From: Micromonospora sp. NBC_01796 | Lineage (GTDB): Bacteria > Actinomycetota > Actinomycetes > Mycobacteriales > Micromonosporaceae | Assembly: GCF_035917455.1 (NCBI RefSeq) | Contig: NZ_CP109078.1 | Location: forward strand, 2,914,001 to 2,978,000 | Length of the DNA: 64,000 nt | Direction: 5' to 3' | Part shown: positions 36,274 to 44,922 of the stretch, piece by piece | Layout of the letters: each line of letters opens with the position of its first letter | Position numbering within the stretch: the stretch's first letter is position 1 | Translations under genes and position numbers: made by a program | The notes under the pieces: model-generated | The model's database searches: none | What the model was told of the DNA's origin: nothing | Seen by the model: only the letters and a program-made list of their open reading frames with translations

Positions 36274-37437
36274 GTGCGTCCGGTCCGACGTGGTGACCGA
36301 GGTCCCGCGGTCACCGAGATCAGAGGCGTCCTCCTCGGCATCGAACTGCTCACCCCCGACGCGTCGGTGGAGACCGACGAGTTCGGGCCGGACATCGAGC
36401 AGGCCGTACGCGCCTTCCAGCAGAGCCGTGGGCTGAGCGTCGACGGCCAGGTGGGCGCCGAGACGTGGCGCGCGCTGGACGCAGCCCGATGGCGGCTCGG
36501 CGCCCGTACCCTGTACCACTCGATCCCCGAACCGCTCACCGGCGAGGACGTACGCACGCTGCAGGAACGGCTGCTCGAAATGGGCTACGACGTGGGCCGG
36601 GCGGACAGCATCTACGGCGCACAGACCGCCCGCGCGGTCGCCCAGTTCCAGCGGGAGGTCGGACTCTCCCCGGACGGCACCTGCGGACCGCACACCATGC
36701 ACGCCCTGCGCCGGCTGGGCCGCAAGGTGGTCGGCGGGCGACCGCAGCTCCTCCGCGATTCCGACGCGATCCGGCAGTCCGGCCCCAACCTGATGGGCAA
36801 GGTCATCGTCATCGACCCCGGCCACGGAGGTTCGGACCTCGGCGTTGTCGTGGCCGACGGCTCGTTGCGCTGGGCCGAGGCGGAACTCGCCTACGACCTC
36901 GCCAACCGGCTGCGCGGACGGCTCGTCGCCGCCGGCATGCGGGTGCACCTCACCCGGGGCCCGACGCCCGGCGCCGTGCTGCCCGACCTGGCCCGCGCGG
37001 AACTCGCCAACGAACTCGGCGGCGACCTGTTCATCTCGCTGCACACCGACGGACACGCCAACCCCGAGGCGGACGGGGTGGCCACCTACCACTACGGCAC
37101 CGACAACGGGGTCACCTCGACCGTCGGGGAACGGCTCGCCGGCCTGGTCCAGCGGGAGATCGTGGCCCGGACCGGGATGCGGAACTGCCAGGTGCACGCG
37201 AAAACCTGGGAGCTGCTCCGGCTCACCCGGATGCCGGCCGTACGGGTCGAGATCGGCTACCTCACCTCACCCGTCGACCTGGCCCGGCTGACCAACCCCG
37301 GGTTCCGGGACCACGTGGTCGAGGCGATGGTCGCCGCCGTACAGCGGATGTACTTCCCGGTCGAACAGGACGTGCCGACCGGCTCGATCGACGTGCGCGA
37401 GCTGCGTGCCGCGGTGGCCGCCGGAGCGCTCAAGTAG
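36274..37437 (+). CDS. cwlM: CwlM-type N-acetylmuramoyl-L-alanine amidase homologue, cytoplasmic
   Basis: 387 residues from GTG 36274 behind GAGGGAGG. Two peptidoglycan-binding domains (about 7-68 and 85-150) are followed by an Amidase_3 domain (about 174-365). Zinc ligands H184 in DPGHGG, E204 or E202 in WAEAELAYD, H257 in SLHTD, and a catalytic-type Glu326 in VRVEIGYLT are present. There is no signal peptide or membrane span, so it should stay in the cytoplasm. In mycobacteria CwlM is likewise cytoplasmic and, when phosphorylated by PknB, activates MurA. The neighbours trxB-trxA are also shared. Confidence 0.9.
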   Translation: MRPVRRGDRGPAVTEIRGVLLGIELLTPDASVETDEFGPDIEQAVRAFQQSRGLSVDGQVGAETWRALDAARWRLGARTLYHSIPEPLTGEDVRTLQERLLEMGYDVGRADSIYGAQTARAVAQFQREVGLSPDGTCGPHTMHALRRLGRKVVGGRPQLLRDSDAIRQSGPNLMGKVIVIDPGHGGSDLGVVVADGSLRWAEAELAYDLANRLRGRLVAAGMRVHLTRGPTPGAVLPDLARAELANELGGDLFISLHTDGHANPEADGVATYHYGTDNGVTSTVGERLAGLVQREIVARTGMRNCQVHAKTWELLRLTRMPAVRVEIGYLTSPVDLARLTNPGFRDHVVEAMVAAVQRMYFPVEQDVPTGSIDVRELRAAVAAGALK

Positions 37438-37453
37438 GGGCTCCGGCGCCCGC

Positions 37454-38119
37454 TCAGCCCGCCGTGGTGGTGGTACGCGTGGCCGGGCGGACCGGCCGGA
37501 GCAGGCTCTCCGGACTCATCGACCCGAGCAGCTTCTCCAGGGCGTACTCGACGTCGGACTTCCAGGAGAGCGCGGTCCGCAACTCCAACCGCAGCCTCGG
37601 GTAACGGTGGTGCTGGCGTACCGTCTTGAAGCCCACGGAGAGGAAGTAGTCCGCCGGGGCGACACAGCTCCCGGCCTCGTCACCGGCCTCGCCGAACTTC
37701 GCGTCCCCGAACGCCTCGATCGCCTTGATCCCGCGTTTGGTGAGGTCACGGGCGACGCCCTGGACCAGCATCCGGCCGAGCCCACCGCCGGCGAAGGCGG
37801 CCACCACGTGCGCGGTGGTCAGCAACGCGGCATCGGCCGAGACCGGCGAGGTGGGAAACGCCATCGACCGGGGCACGTACGCCGGTGGCGCGTACATGGC
37901 GAAGCCGGCCGGCATCCCGTCCACGTAGACGAGCTTGCCGCAGGAACCCCACTCCAGCAGGGTCTGGGAGACCCAGGCTTCCTTCTCCAGACCCGGATCA
38001 CCCGCCGCGCAGGCCCGGTCGGCGGCCACCGGATCGAGTTCCCAGTAGACGCACTGCCGGCACGGGCGCGGCAGATCTTCGAGCGTATCGAGGGTGAGAC
38101 TGACCAGACGTCGCGACAT
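37454..38119 (-). CDS. GNAT family N-acetyltransferase
   Basis: 221 residues. The acetyl-CoA-binding segment is AAFAGGGLGRMLVQGVARDLTKRGIKAIEAFG, the motif A of GNAT enzymes, and a late FLSVGFKTVRQHHRYPRLRL strand completes the fold. The N-terminus holds RQCVYWELDP and four further cysteines. Substrate unknown. A related acetyltransferase gene lies between cwlM and parB in mycobacteria. It converges on cwlM with only 16 bases between the stops. Confidence 0.85.
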   Translation of the reverse strand: MSRRLVSLTLDTLEDLPRPCRQCVYWELDPVAADRACAAGDPGLEKEAWVSQTLLEWGSCGKLVYVDGMPAGFAMYAPPAYVPRSMAFPTSPVSADAALLTTAHVVAAFAGGGLGRMLVQGVARDLTKRGIKAIEAFGDAKFGEAGDEAGSCVAPADYFLSVGFKTVRQHHRYPRLRLELRTALSWKSDVEYALEKLLGSMSPESLLRPVRPATRTTTTAG

Positions 38120-38445
38120 CGCCGTATCCCCAAAAATCCGGTCGGAGGCCTAAAGACCGCGAAAAATCGCCACAGCCGCGCCTTGCCCCCAACGAGCGAT
38201 CGTACGCCGTAACTTCGCGGCACGGGAGAGGTCGGGCTGAGCAGTACGACCCGGGTCGCGGGTCGGGCCGCCGACCGGTGTCCGGGATGTGGACCACGGG
38301 TCGGCTGTACGGCCGTAATCCTCGGCCGAGGATTACGATCGAATTAACGGTGCCGTGTGGCCTAGGGTTGCTCGGCACCCTGCGATCAGGGATGTCATGA
38401 CCGACGATCAGTGCTGTCATGACCGAGCGCAGCGAGGGAGAGGCC
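38120..38445. other. Divergent promoter region between GNAT and aminotransferase genes
   Basis: About 325 bases without a gene. It contains a perfect 24-base palindrome at 38314-38337 (listed separately) followed by an A/T-rich stretch to 38350. Confidence 0.6.
38314..38337. promoter_or_regulatory. Perfect 24-bp palindrome, probable operator
   Basis: CGTAATCCTCGG (38314-38325) is followed at once by its complement CCGAGGATTACG (38326-38337). With no loop it suits a dimeric repressor or activator rather than a terminator. It lies about 110 bases before the aminotransferase start and 195 before the GNAT start, so it could control either or both. Confidence 0.75.
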
Positions 38446-39762
38446 ATGACCGGCACGACGCTCGACGACTATACCGACCGCTATGCCCGCCGGGTCCGGG
38501 GCATGACGGCATCGGAAATCCGAGCGCTCTTCGCCGTCGCGAGCCGACCCGAGGTGGTGTCACTCGCCGGCGGTGCCCCGTACATCGCCGCCCTGCCGCT
38601 CGACGCGGTCGGTGAGATGCTCGGCCGGCTCGGCGCCGAACAGGGCACCACCACCCTCCAGTACGGCATCGGCCAGGGCATGCTCGACCTGCGTGAACGC
38701 ATCTGCGAGGTGATGACGCTCTCCGGGATCGACGTCGGGTGCGGCGCGTCCCCGGAGGACGTGGTGGTCACCGTCGGCGGCCAGCAGGCCCTCGACCTGG
38801 TCGCCAGGCTCTTCCTCGACCCAGGCGACGTGGTGCTCGCCGAGGGCCCCACCTACGTCGGCGCCCTCGGTGTCTTCCAGGCCGCCCAGGCCCAGGTCGT
38901 GCACGTCCCGATGGACGGTGACGGGCTGATCCCCGAGGCGCTGGAACTGGCTATCGCCGACGTCGCCCGGACCGGCCGGCGGGCGAAGTTCCTCTACACC
39001 ATCCCGACGTTCCAGAACCCCACCGGCGTGACCCTGACCGACGAGCGGCGGGAGCGGGTCCTCGACATCTGCGAGCGCGCCGGGCTGCTGGTGGTCGAGG
39101 ACGACCCGTACGGCCAGCTCGGCTTCGACGGGGACGCACCGGCGCCACTGCGGGCTCGACGCCGCGACGGCGTTTTCTACCTCAGCACCTTCTCCAAGAC
39201 CTTCGCGCCGGGGCTGCGGGTGGGCTGGATCCTCGCCCCGCACGCCGTACGCGACAAGCTGGTGATCGCCAGCGAGGCGCAGATCCTCTGCCCGAGCGCG
39301 TTCGCCCAGTCCGCGGTCACCAGCTACCTGAGCACCATGCCGTGGCGCGAGCAGCTCAAGACGTACCGGGAGGTCTACCGGGAGCGCCGCGACGCGATGC
39401 TCGACGCCCTCGGGGACCTGATGCCCGCCGGCACCACGTGGACCGAACCGGGCGGCGGACTGTTCGTCTGGGCCACGCTCCCCGACGGCCTGGACTCCAA
39501 GGCGATGATGCCGAGGGCGATCGCCGCCCGGGTGGCGTACGTGCCGGGCACCGGTTTCTACGCCGACGGGACCGGCACCGGTCATATGCGACTCAACTTC
39601 TCCTTCCCGCCCCCGGAGCGGATCCGCGAGGGTGTGCGCCGGCTGGCCAGCGTGATGGAGCAGGAGATGGCGATGCGGCAGGTGTTCGGCACGGTCAGCC
39701 GGCCGGTGAACGGCCGTCGTGGGCAGGCCGGCGCGGACGCACCAGGTCCCGACTTGGCATGA
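38446..39762 (+). CDS. PLP-dependent class I/II aminotransferase (2-aminoadipate transaminase-like)
   Basis: 438 residues from ATG 38446, behind GAGGGAGAGG; an ATG at 38419 lacks a ribosome site. Fold type I features: VSLAGGAPYIAALP, LQYGIGQGMLDLRERI, VGGQQALDLVARLF, YTIPTFQNPTGVTL, EDDPYGQLGF and the PLP lysine in STFSKTFAPGLRVGW. There is no N-terminal GntR domain, so it is an enzyme and not a MocR regulator. It probably transaminates aromatic or branched amino acids or aminoadipate. Eight bases before ddl, so the two form an operon. Confidence 0.9.
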   Translation: MTGTTLDDYTDRYARRVRGMTASEIRALFAVASRPEVVSLAGGAPYIAALPLDAVGEMLGRLGAEQGTTTLQYGIGQGMLDLRERICEVMTLSGIDVGCGASPEDVVVTVGGQQALDLVARLFLDPGDVVLAEGPTYVGALGVFQAAQAQVVHVPMDGDGLIPEALELAIADVARTGRRAKFLYTIPTFQNPTGVTLTDERRERVLDICERAGLLVVEDDPYGQLGFDGDAPAPLRARRRDGVFYLSTFSKTFAPGLRVGWILAPHAVRDKLVIASEAQILCPSAFAQSAVTSYLSTMPWREQLKTYREVYRERRDAMLDALGDLMPAGTTWTEPGGGLFVWATLPDGLDSKAMMPRAIAARVAYVPGTGFYADGTGTGHMRLNFSFPPPERIREGVRRLASVMEQEMAMRQVFGTVSRPVNGRRGQAGADAPGPDLA

Positions 39763-39769
39763 TCTCGGC

Positions 39770-40783
39770 ATGAGTACGCCTGCCGACTCCGGTCCCCCCA
39801 CGAACGAACCACTGTTCCCCACCGCGCACGCCATCACCGACATGCGCGTACTGGTGCTGGCCGGCGGTCTGTCGTACGAACGCGACGTGTCGTTGCGCTC
39901 CGGACGCCGGGTGCTGGACGCGCTGCGCAGCATCGGGGTGGAGGTGGAACTCCGCGACGCCGACGTGGCACTGCTGCCCGCGTTACAGGTCGACCCGCCG
40001 GACGCGGTGGTGATCGCACTGCACGGGGCGACCGGCGAGGACGGTTCCCTGCGCGGCGTGCTCGACCTCTGCGACGTGCCGTACGTCGGTTGTGACGCCC
40101 GCTCCTCCCGGCTCGCCTGGGACAAGCCGTCCGCCAAGGCGGTGCTGCGGGAGGCGGGCATCCCCACGCCGGACTGGGTGGCGCTGCCGCACGACCGCTT
40201 CTCCGAACTCGGTGCGGTCGCGGTGCTGGACCGGATCGCCGACCGGCTGGGACTGCCCCTGATGGTCAAGCCGGCGCAGGGCGGATCGGGCCTGGGCGCC
40301 GCCGTGGTCCGGGACGCCGCGGCGCTACCGGCCGCGATGGTCGGCTGTTTCGCGTACGACTCGACCGCGCTGGTCGAGCGCTACGTGCCCGGCATGGACG
40401 TGGCGGTCTCGATCGTCGACCTGGGCGACGGTCCCCGCGCACTGCCCGCCGTCGAGATCGTCCCCCGCAACGGCGTGTACGACTACGCGGCCCGCTACAC
40501 GGCCGGTCTGACCACCTGGCACGCACCGGCCCGGCTGGCACCCGTGGTGGCCGCCGAGGTCGCCGACACCGCCCTGGCCGCGCACACGGCGCTCGGCCTG
40601 CGTGACCTCTCCCGGGTCGACCTCATCGTCGACGAGGCCGGACGCCCGCACGTGCTGGAGGTCAACGTCTCGCCGGGGATGACCGAAACCTCGCTGCTGC
40701 CACTCGCGGTGCAGGCCGCCGGACTCGATTTCGGCAAACTACTCGGCTCGCTCGTCGCCCGCGCGGTCGACCGACGGCGCTAG
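39770..40783 (+). CDS. ddl: D-alanine--D-alanine ligase family (ATP-grasp)
   Basis: 337 residues from ATG 39770. The Ddl N-domain has RVLVLAGGLSYERDVSLRSGRRV and ALHGATGEDGSLRGVLDLCDVPYVG. The ATP-grasp part has LPLMVKPAQGGSGLGAAVV, ALVERYVPGMDVAVSIVD, and LEVNVSPGMTETSLLPLA with its metal-binding Glu and Asn. It joins two D-Ala for peptidoglycan precursors. Actinobacteria often carry the main ddl elsewhere, so this could be a second copy or a D-amino acid ligase of other specificity. Coupled to the aminotransferase gene. Confidence 0.82.
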   Translation: MSTPADSGPPTNEPLFPTAHAITDMRVLVLAGGLSYERDVSLRSGRRVLDALRSIGVEVELRDADVALLPALQVDPPDAVVIALHGATGEDGSLRGVLDLCDVPYVGCDARSSRLAWDKPSAKAVLREAGIPTPDWVALPHDRFSELGAVAVLDRIADRLGLPLMVKPAQGGSGLGAAVVRDAAALPAAMVGCFAYDSTALVERYVPGMDVAVSIVDLGDGPRALPAVEIVPRNGVYDYAARYTAGLTTWHAPARLAPVVAAEVADTALAAHTALGLRDLSRVDLIVDEAGRPHVLEVNVSPGMTETSLLPLAVQAAGLDFGKLLGSLVARAVDRRR

Positions 40784-40945
40784 CGGCGGGCTCCGCACCG
40801 ACGTCGACCGCCCGCATCGGTCCCGCCAGGCACTGCCCTGTTTCGTACGTCCCGCGCTGTTCCTGCTCCGGGGCTGTATCTGCTCCCGCGCTGTCCTGCT
40901 AACGCCCTGTCCGGTCCACGGGTTCACCCCGCGCGACCTGGCGAC

Positions 40946-40977
40946 CGGGTCGCACCGGGTGCCCGGTGCCCGACCCG
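40946..40977. terminator. Hairpin between convergent ddl and HIT-like gene
   Basis: CGGGTCG-CACCGGG pairs with CCCGGTG-CC-CGACCCG across a TG loop, with a small bulge. Lies between two gene ends. Confidence 0.6.
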
Positions 40978-41003
40978 ATCCCCGAGGTCTCGCGGATGGC
41001 CGG

Positions 41004-41900
41004 TCACCCGGCTGACCGATCAACCGGCCGTTCGGTCTGGTCCTGCTGTTCCGCCCTGCCGTCCTGCTCGGTCTCGTCGTCCTGTTCCGTCCCGGTGGCC
41101 TGCCCGGTCTTGCCGGTCTGCTCCGGTGGGGCCTCGGCGTACGCGACCAGGGAGCCGTCCGTCACCGATCGGTCTGCCGGACCGTTGTCCGAGGTAGCTC
41201 CATCCGGCGCGGTGCCGGTCGGGGCATCACCTTCGACGTCGCCGCTCGAGCTTGCCGGCTCCAGCTCGACGTCTTCCAATCCCAGGCTGGCTGCCGCCTG
41301 CTGGGTCAGATTCGACGGCGCCTGCCATTGGATTCGTGGTGGCGCCGCCAGCGGTCGCCCACCGAACTCGGCCAACCAAGCCGCGACGTGGGCGAGGTTC
41401 TCCCGCCAGGTCGACTCCGGGATCGCCGGCAGGATGGCGTCCCACAGCGACAGGAAGGTACCGCGCAACTGCAGCCGGCCGTACGGCCTCGCCAGGAACC
41501 ACATGTGCAGGTGAGCCGAGCCATCGCCCCACCGGTTGACGTGTACCCGGGCGACACCGTCGAGGGATCGAATGGCTCGCTCCAGGCGCACGGTCATCAC
41601 ACCGAGTTCCGCTGCGAGCAGGTTGGGTAGGTCACCCAGGTCGAGATGCGACCGGGATTCGAGAATGAGCACCATCGGCAGCCCGGTCGGGCGGTCCATG
41701 GCACGTACCCGCCAACGCTCACTCACCCAGATGTAGGCGTCATCCGGGGCGTTGCAGGAGAGGCATTCGGCCGAACCTTCGCCCTTGCGAGCCGGCTCGA
41801 CGTCGACCGGGTCGTCGAGATGCTTGACGCGGAGGTCGCCTTCGAAGGGAAACGAGGGCCACTTGGCGAAGTCTGGTACGGAAAGAGGGGTGTGGGACAC
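41004..41900 (-). CDS. HIT-like protein with disordered acidic tail
   Basis: 298 residues from GTG 41900 (MSHTPLSVPDFAKW); the frame is open to 41981 without support. The first ~190 residues resemble the HIT fold: ECLSCNAPDDAYIWVSERWRV, VLILESRSHLDLGDLP, then VHVNRWGDGSAHLHMWFLARP with an H-x-H pair where HIT proteins place catalytic histidines. The third histidine of a full HIT triad is not seen. Residues 200-298 are Glu/Asp/Gln/Thr-rich and disordered. Possible nucleotide-binding or hydrolysing role. Sits at the edge of the partition region. Confidence 0.7.
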   Translation of the reverse strand: MSHTPLSVPDFAKWPSFPFEGDLRVKHLDDPVDVEPARKGEGSAECLSCNAPDDAYIWVSERWRVRAMDRPTGLPMVLILESRSHLDLGDLPNLLAAELGVMTVRLERAIRSLDGVARVHVNRWGDGSAHLHMWFLARPYGRLQLRGTFLSLWDAILPAIPESTWRENLAHVAAWLAEFGGRPLAAPPRIQWQAPSNLTQQAAASLGLEDVELEPASSSGDVEGDAPTGTAPDGATSDNGPADRSVTDGSLVAYAEAPPEQTGKTGQATGTEQDDETEQDGRAEQQDQTERPVDRSAG

Positions 41901-42133
41901 GACGCTGACCCTAACCGAGTTACAGACGACTGTCCCTCCCCATCTCGGCCCCCGCCCCGTACGCAGAGCGGGGCTGACCACCGGCCCTGGTGCGGCGTGA
42001 CTCGGTACGCCCCGAGCGGCTGGTCAGCACCGCTCGGGAACAGGACCCAACAGGGCCCGGAGCCGGGTCGAAGTCGCCGATCGGGACCGGCAACCCTCGG
42101 TACCGGTGCCCCGAGGGCCTGGTTTTCGGTCCG

Positions 42134-42212
42134 TCATCCACAGGGCTACACCCCGTTTCACGCGCGGTTTCACGTGAAACGGGGTGGGGCTGTGGACAAA
42201 CCCTGTGGATTA
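42134..42212. promoter_or_regulatory. DnaA-box-like cluster around a parS site
   Basis: TCATCCACA at 42134-42142, TGTGGACAA (perfect TTGTCCACA complement) at 42191-42199 and TGTGGATTA at 42204-42212 flank the parS core at 42167-42180. Such a cluster could titrate DnaA or link segregation with initiation. Confidence 0.5.
42167..42180. promoter_or_regulatory. parS site (centromere-like ParB-binding site)
   Basis: GTTTCACGTGAAAC, the 14-base palindromic core of the conserved parS sequence. A degenerate half copy (CGTTTCACGCG) lies just to its left. Confidence 0.93.
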
Positions 42213-43433
42213 CTTCGGACGCTCGGTCGATCGGCACGCGCCACGCTCCCGTCGCCCGGTTTCCACCCGTCGCCACGGCCGCGATCCAGCCCCTCCTCGC
42301 CCTATGAACAACCTCGGCGGGCCAGTGAAATCTCCCCTGGTCGGCGTCCCCACTCAACGACCAGCCGTCGAACCCCGGAGGACCGCGCCGTCACCGCTCA
42401 TGCCGTCCGGCCGTCTTTCCGTGCTCGCATCCCGGCGTTGTGGCGTTGTGGCGTTGTGGCGTCGCCAGGGTCTAGCCGTCCGGCCGGAAGCGGGTGGGCG
42501 AGCGCCTCGACCTGGCTCGCTGGACATGACGCGGCCCGGCCACCCGGAGTTGCACTGCGCCGTGGCCGGGACAGTTCCGGACGCGCTGCCCTGTTCTGGC
42601 TCGTGCTGTTCCGTTCAGCTCTCCCACCCGTCTCGATCTGTTCCGTCCGGCGAAGGTCGGCGGCTGGAGGTCGAGGGTCGGGCGACTGACGGCGCGCGGC
42701 GGCAGGCGCGCCTTCCTCGTGCTGGCCCACGTCTGGCGCCATGGACGCCTCAAGCCAGACGTGTTGCCCCGGTCGCCGGCCAGGGTCTCGCCCCGAACTC
42801 AACCGGCCGGTACGAGGACGGCTCCGCCACAGCCCCGTCCGTGGCCCCTCGCGTCAGCCCCTCGGCGGTCACCATGGTCACCACCCCTGTCGCCCGTCAC
42901 GCCACACACCTACCTGCGCTGTCCTGTCCCGGGGGCCTAAGGCCCCTTCCCCTCGTCCTGCCCAGCACCTACGTCCCGGGGCGTGGCGCGGGGCCGAGGG
43001 CCGTACCGCCCGACGGCCCGACCGCGCGGGACACCACGGAGTCTCCGGTCGTTTTGAAGTCAGACCAGGTGTGCACATCCACAGCGGCCGAACCGGCGGC
43101 AGGGGACCAGGTCGCGCGCGGCGGCCATTGCCGCATGGCGTCGACCACGGCACGGCGTCGCGTCACTGGCGCTCGTCGCGGGCTGGGCGGGGAGGGCCAT
43201 TCCAACCACGCGTATCGGCATCCGGCGTGTGCGGTGGTGAGCGATGCCGGAAGACTCGGGACTGTGTCTCGGCATCGCAGCCCGCGTCGAGGACTGGTCG
43301 GGGCGCTCACCGACCGGCGGACCTACCGCCATGACCCCACGGATCGCAGGCCGGAACTCCAGGGCCACGCCCAGCCCCGAACCGGTCGACATTGCAGGAC
43401 GAGTCCACTCGCCGGGCTCGGCATCGCCGCACG

Positions 43434-43447
43434 GTTTCACGTGAAAC
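43434..43447. promoter_or_regulatory. parS site
   Basis: GTTTCACGTGAAAC again perfect, followed by GGCGTGAAACC, a half-site copy at about 43454-43463. It is 38 bases before the 16-bp tandem repeat. Confidence 0.93.
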
Positions 43448-43484
43448 AGGCCTGGCGTGAAACCGGCCCGGAATGGCGCAGGCC

Positions 43485-43612
43485 TCGTGTGGAACGGGGC
43501 TCGTGTGGAACGGGGCTCGTGTGGAACGGGGCTCGTGTGGAACGGGGCTCGTGTGGAACGGGGCTCGTGTGGAACGGGGCTCGTGTGGAACGGGGCTCGC
43601 GTGAAACGGGGC
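43485..43612. repeat. Eight-copy 16-bp tandem repeat beside parS
   Basis: Unit TCGTGTGGAACGGGGC is repeated seven times without change (43485-43596). An eighth unit, TCGCGTGAAACGGGGC (43597-43612), and a broken ninth follow. The unit resembles the right half of parS (CGTGAAAC) with a G-for-A change; unit eight restores CGTGAAAC. Sixteen is not a multiple of three, so it is unlikely to be coding. Confidence 0.95.
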
Positions 43613-43801
43613 TCGCTGTGGAGCGTCGGCACCCACTGGCGGCGACGCCTTCCGCAGGACGGACGAGCCGCCCTGGCCATCCGTCCACGTGCCGAACCGG
43701 AGAAGCAGCACCTCCATGGTCGGGCAAGACGACACCTCCCAGCGGGGCCGAGGCAACACCACCGGTGGCCGGGTAAGCGGGCGGCGTACCCGGAGAAACG
43801 G

Positions 43802-43843
43802 CGATGGCCGCGGCACCGCCGGAATCGGCGGGCGCGGCCATCG
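43802..43843 (-). terminator. parB terminator
   Basis: CGATGGCCGCG (43802-43812) pairs with 43833-43843, with an inner CGCCG/CGGCG stem. Lies 18 bases after the parB stop. Confidence 0.75.
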
Positions 43844-43860
43844 GACCAGCTCGGGATCGG

Positions 43861-44895
43861 TCAGCCGGCGGCGTCCTGTTCCTCCATGCCGATGATGCCC
43901 ACGATGCGTTCCAGGTCGTCGACCGAGGCGAACTCGATCGTGATTTTGCCCTTACTCCGGCCGATGTCCACCTTGACCCGGGTGTCGAAGCGATCGGACA
44001 GCCGGTCGGCGAGATCGGTCAGCGCCGGGGCGTGCGGCTTGGCCCGCCGGGTCGCGGGGGTGCTCTTTGTCGCCGCCCCCTCGGAGATGGCCAACTGCAC
44101 GAGCTCTTCGGTCGTACGCACCGAGAGCCCCTCGGCAACCACCCGAAGCGCGAGTGCCTCCTGCGCCTCCGACTCGTCGAGACCCAGGAGGGCGCGGGCG
44201 TGACCGGCGGACAGCACGCCTGCGGCCACCCGCCGCTGCACCTGTGCCGGGAGGTTCAGCAGCCGGATCGTGTTGGAGATCTGCGGCCGGCTGCGGCCGA
44301 TCCGGCGGGCGAGTTCCTCGTGCGTGGCCCCGAACTCCTCCAGCAACTGCTGGTACGCGGCCGCCTCTTCCAACGGGTTCAGGTTTGCACGGTGGATGTT
44401 CTCCAGCAACGCGTCCCGCAGCATCGCGTCGTCGCGGGTGTCCCGGACGATCGCCGGGATGACCTCCCGGCCGACCGCCTGCGCTGCCCGCCACCGCCGC
44501 TCGCCCATGACGAGCTCGTACTGCTCGCCGTCGAGGCGCCGTACGACGATCGGCTGAAGGAAGCCGACCTCCTGGATCGAGGTCTTGAGTTCCTCCAGTG
44601 CCTCCTCGTCGAAGACCTGCCGGGGCTGCTTCGGGTTGGGCACGATCGAGCCGACCGGGATCTCCGCGAAGTGCGCCCCCGGTACGGGCGCCAACTCGGG
44701 TCCGGAGCCGTTCGCCCGTTCCGGCTCGAACGGTTCGGGCGCGTCGCCGAATTCCCTCTCGTCGGGAATCTGGTCGGCGGCCTCGATCCGGTTCGGGACG
44801 TCCTCGGCCGTCGCCACCCCGGACGCCGGTAGCGGGGAGGTGGGAATCAACGCCCCAAGACCCCGACCGAGCCCGCCCCGCGGACGGTTCTTCAT
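43861..44895 (-). CDS. parB: Chromosome-partitioning protein ParB
   Basis: 344 residues beginning [20 protein letters not shown], the usual ParA-stimulating N-terminus. The ParB/Srx CTP-binding domain has [37 protein letters not shown] and [14 protein letters not shown]. The helix-turn-helix domain ([36 protein letters not shown]) reads parS. A C-terminal dimerisation domain closes the protein. It loads on the four parS sites found here and spreads as CTP-bound clamps. It lies 27 bases after parA. Confidence 0.98.
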   Translation of the reverse strand: MKNRPRGGLGRGLGALIPTSPLPASGVATAEDVPNRIEAADQIPDEREFGDAPEPFEPERANGSGPELAPVPGAHFAEIPVGSIVPNPKQPRQVFDEEALEELKTSIQEVGFLQPIVVRRLDGEQYELVMGERRWRAAQAVGREVIPAIVRDTRDDAMLRDALLENIHRANLNPLEEAAAYQQLLEEFGATHEELARRIGRSRPQISNTIRLLNLPAQVQRRVAAGVLSAGHARALLGLDESEAQEALALRVVAEGLSVRTTEELVQLAISEGAATKSTPATRRAKPHAPALTDLADRLSDRFDTRVKVDIGRSKGKITIEFASVDDLERIVGIIGMEEQDAAG

Positions 44896-44922
44896 GCCAC
44901 GCCTCCCACCGAATCAACCGAC

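Larger units (their letters stand above)
41901..43860. other. About 2 kb of apparently non-coding DNA holding parS sites and a tandem repeat
   Basis: Long open frames here (for example plus strand 42184-43776) look like GC-rich shadows without any domain. The region holds two perfect parS cores, three DnaA-box-like sites near 42134-42212, a 16-bp tandem repeat at 43485-43612 and the parB terminator. It is best seen as part of the segregation centre. Confidence 0.65.

Noticed and set aside
43485-43612. Tandem repeat as a CRISPR array
   Set aside because: Units are directly adjacent with no spacers, only 16 bp, and there are no cas genes.
42184-43776. 530-codon plus-strand open frame in the parS region
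   Set aside because: Low-complexity Arg/Pro/Ser sequence, no domain, no good ribosome site, and it runs through the 16-bp repeat, whose unit is not a multiple of three.
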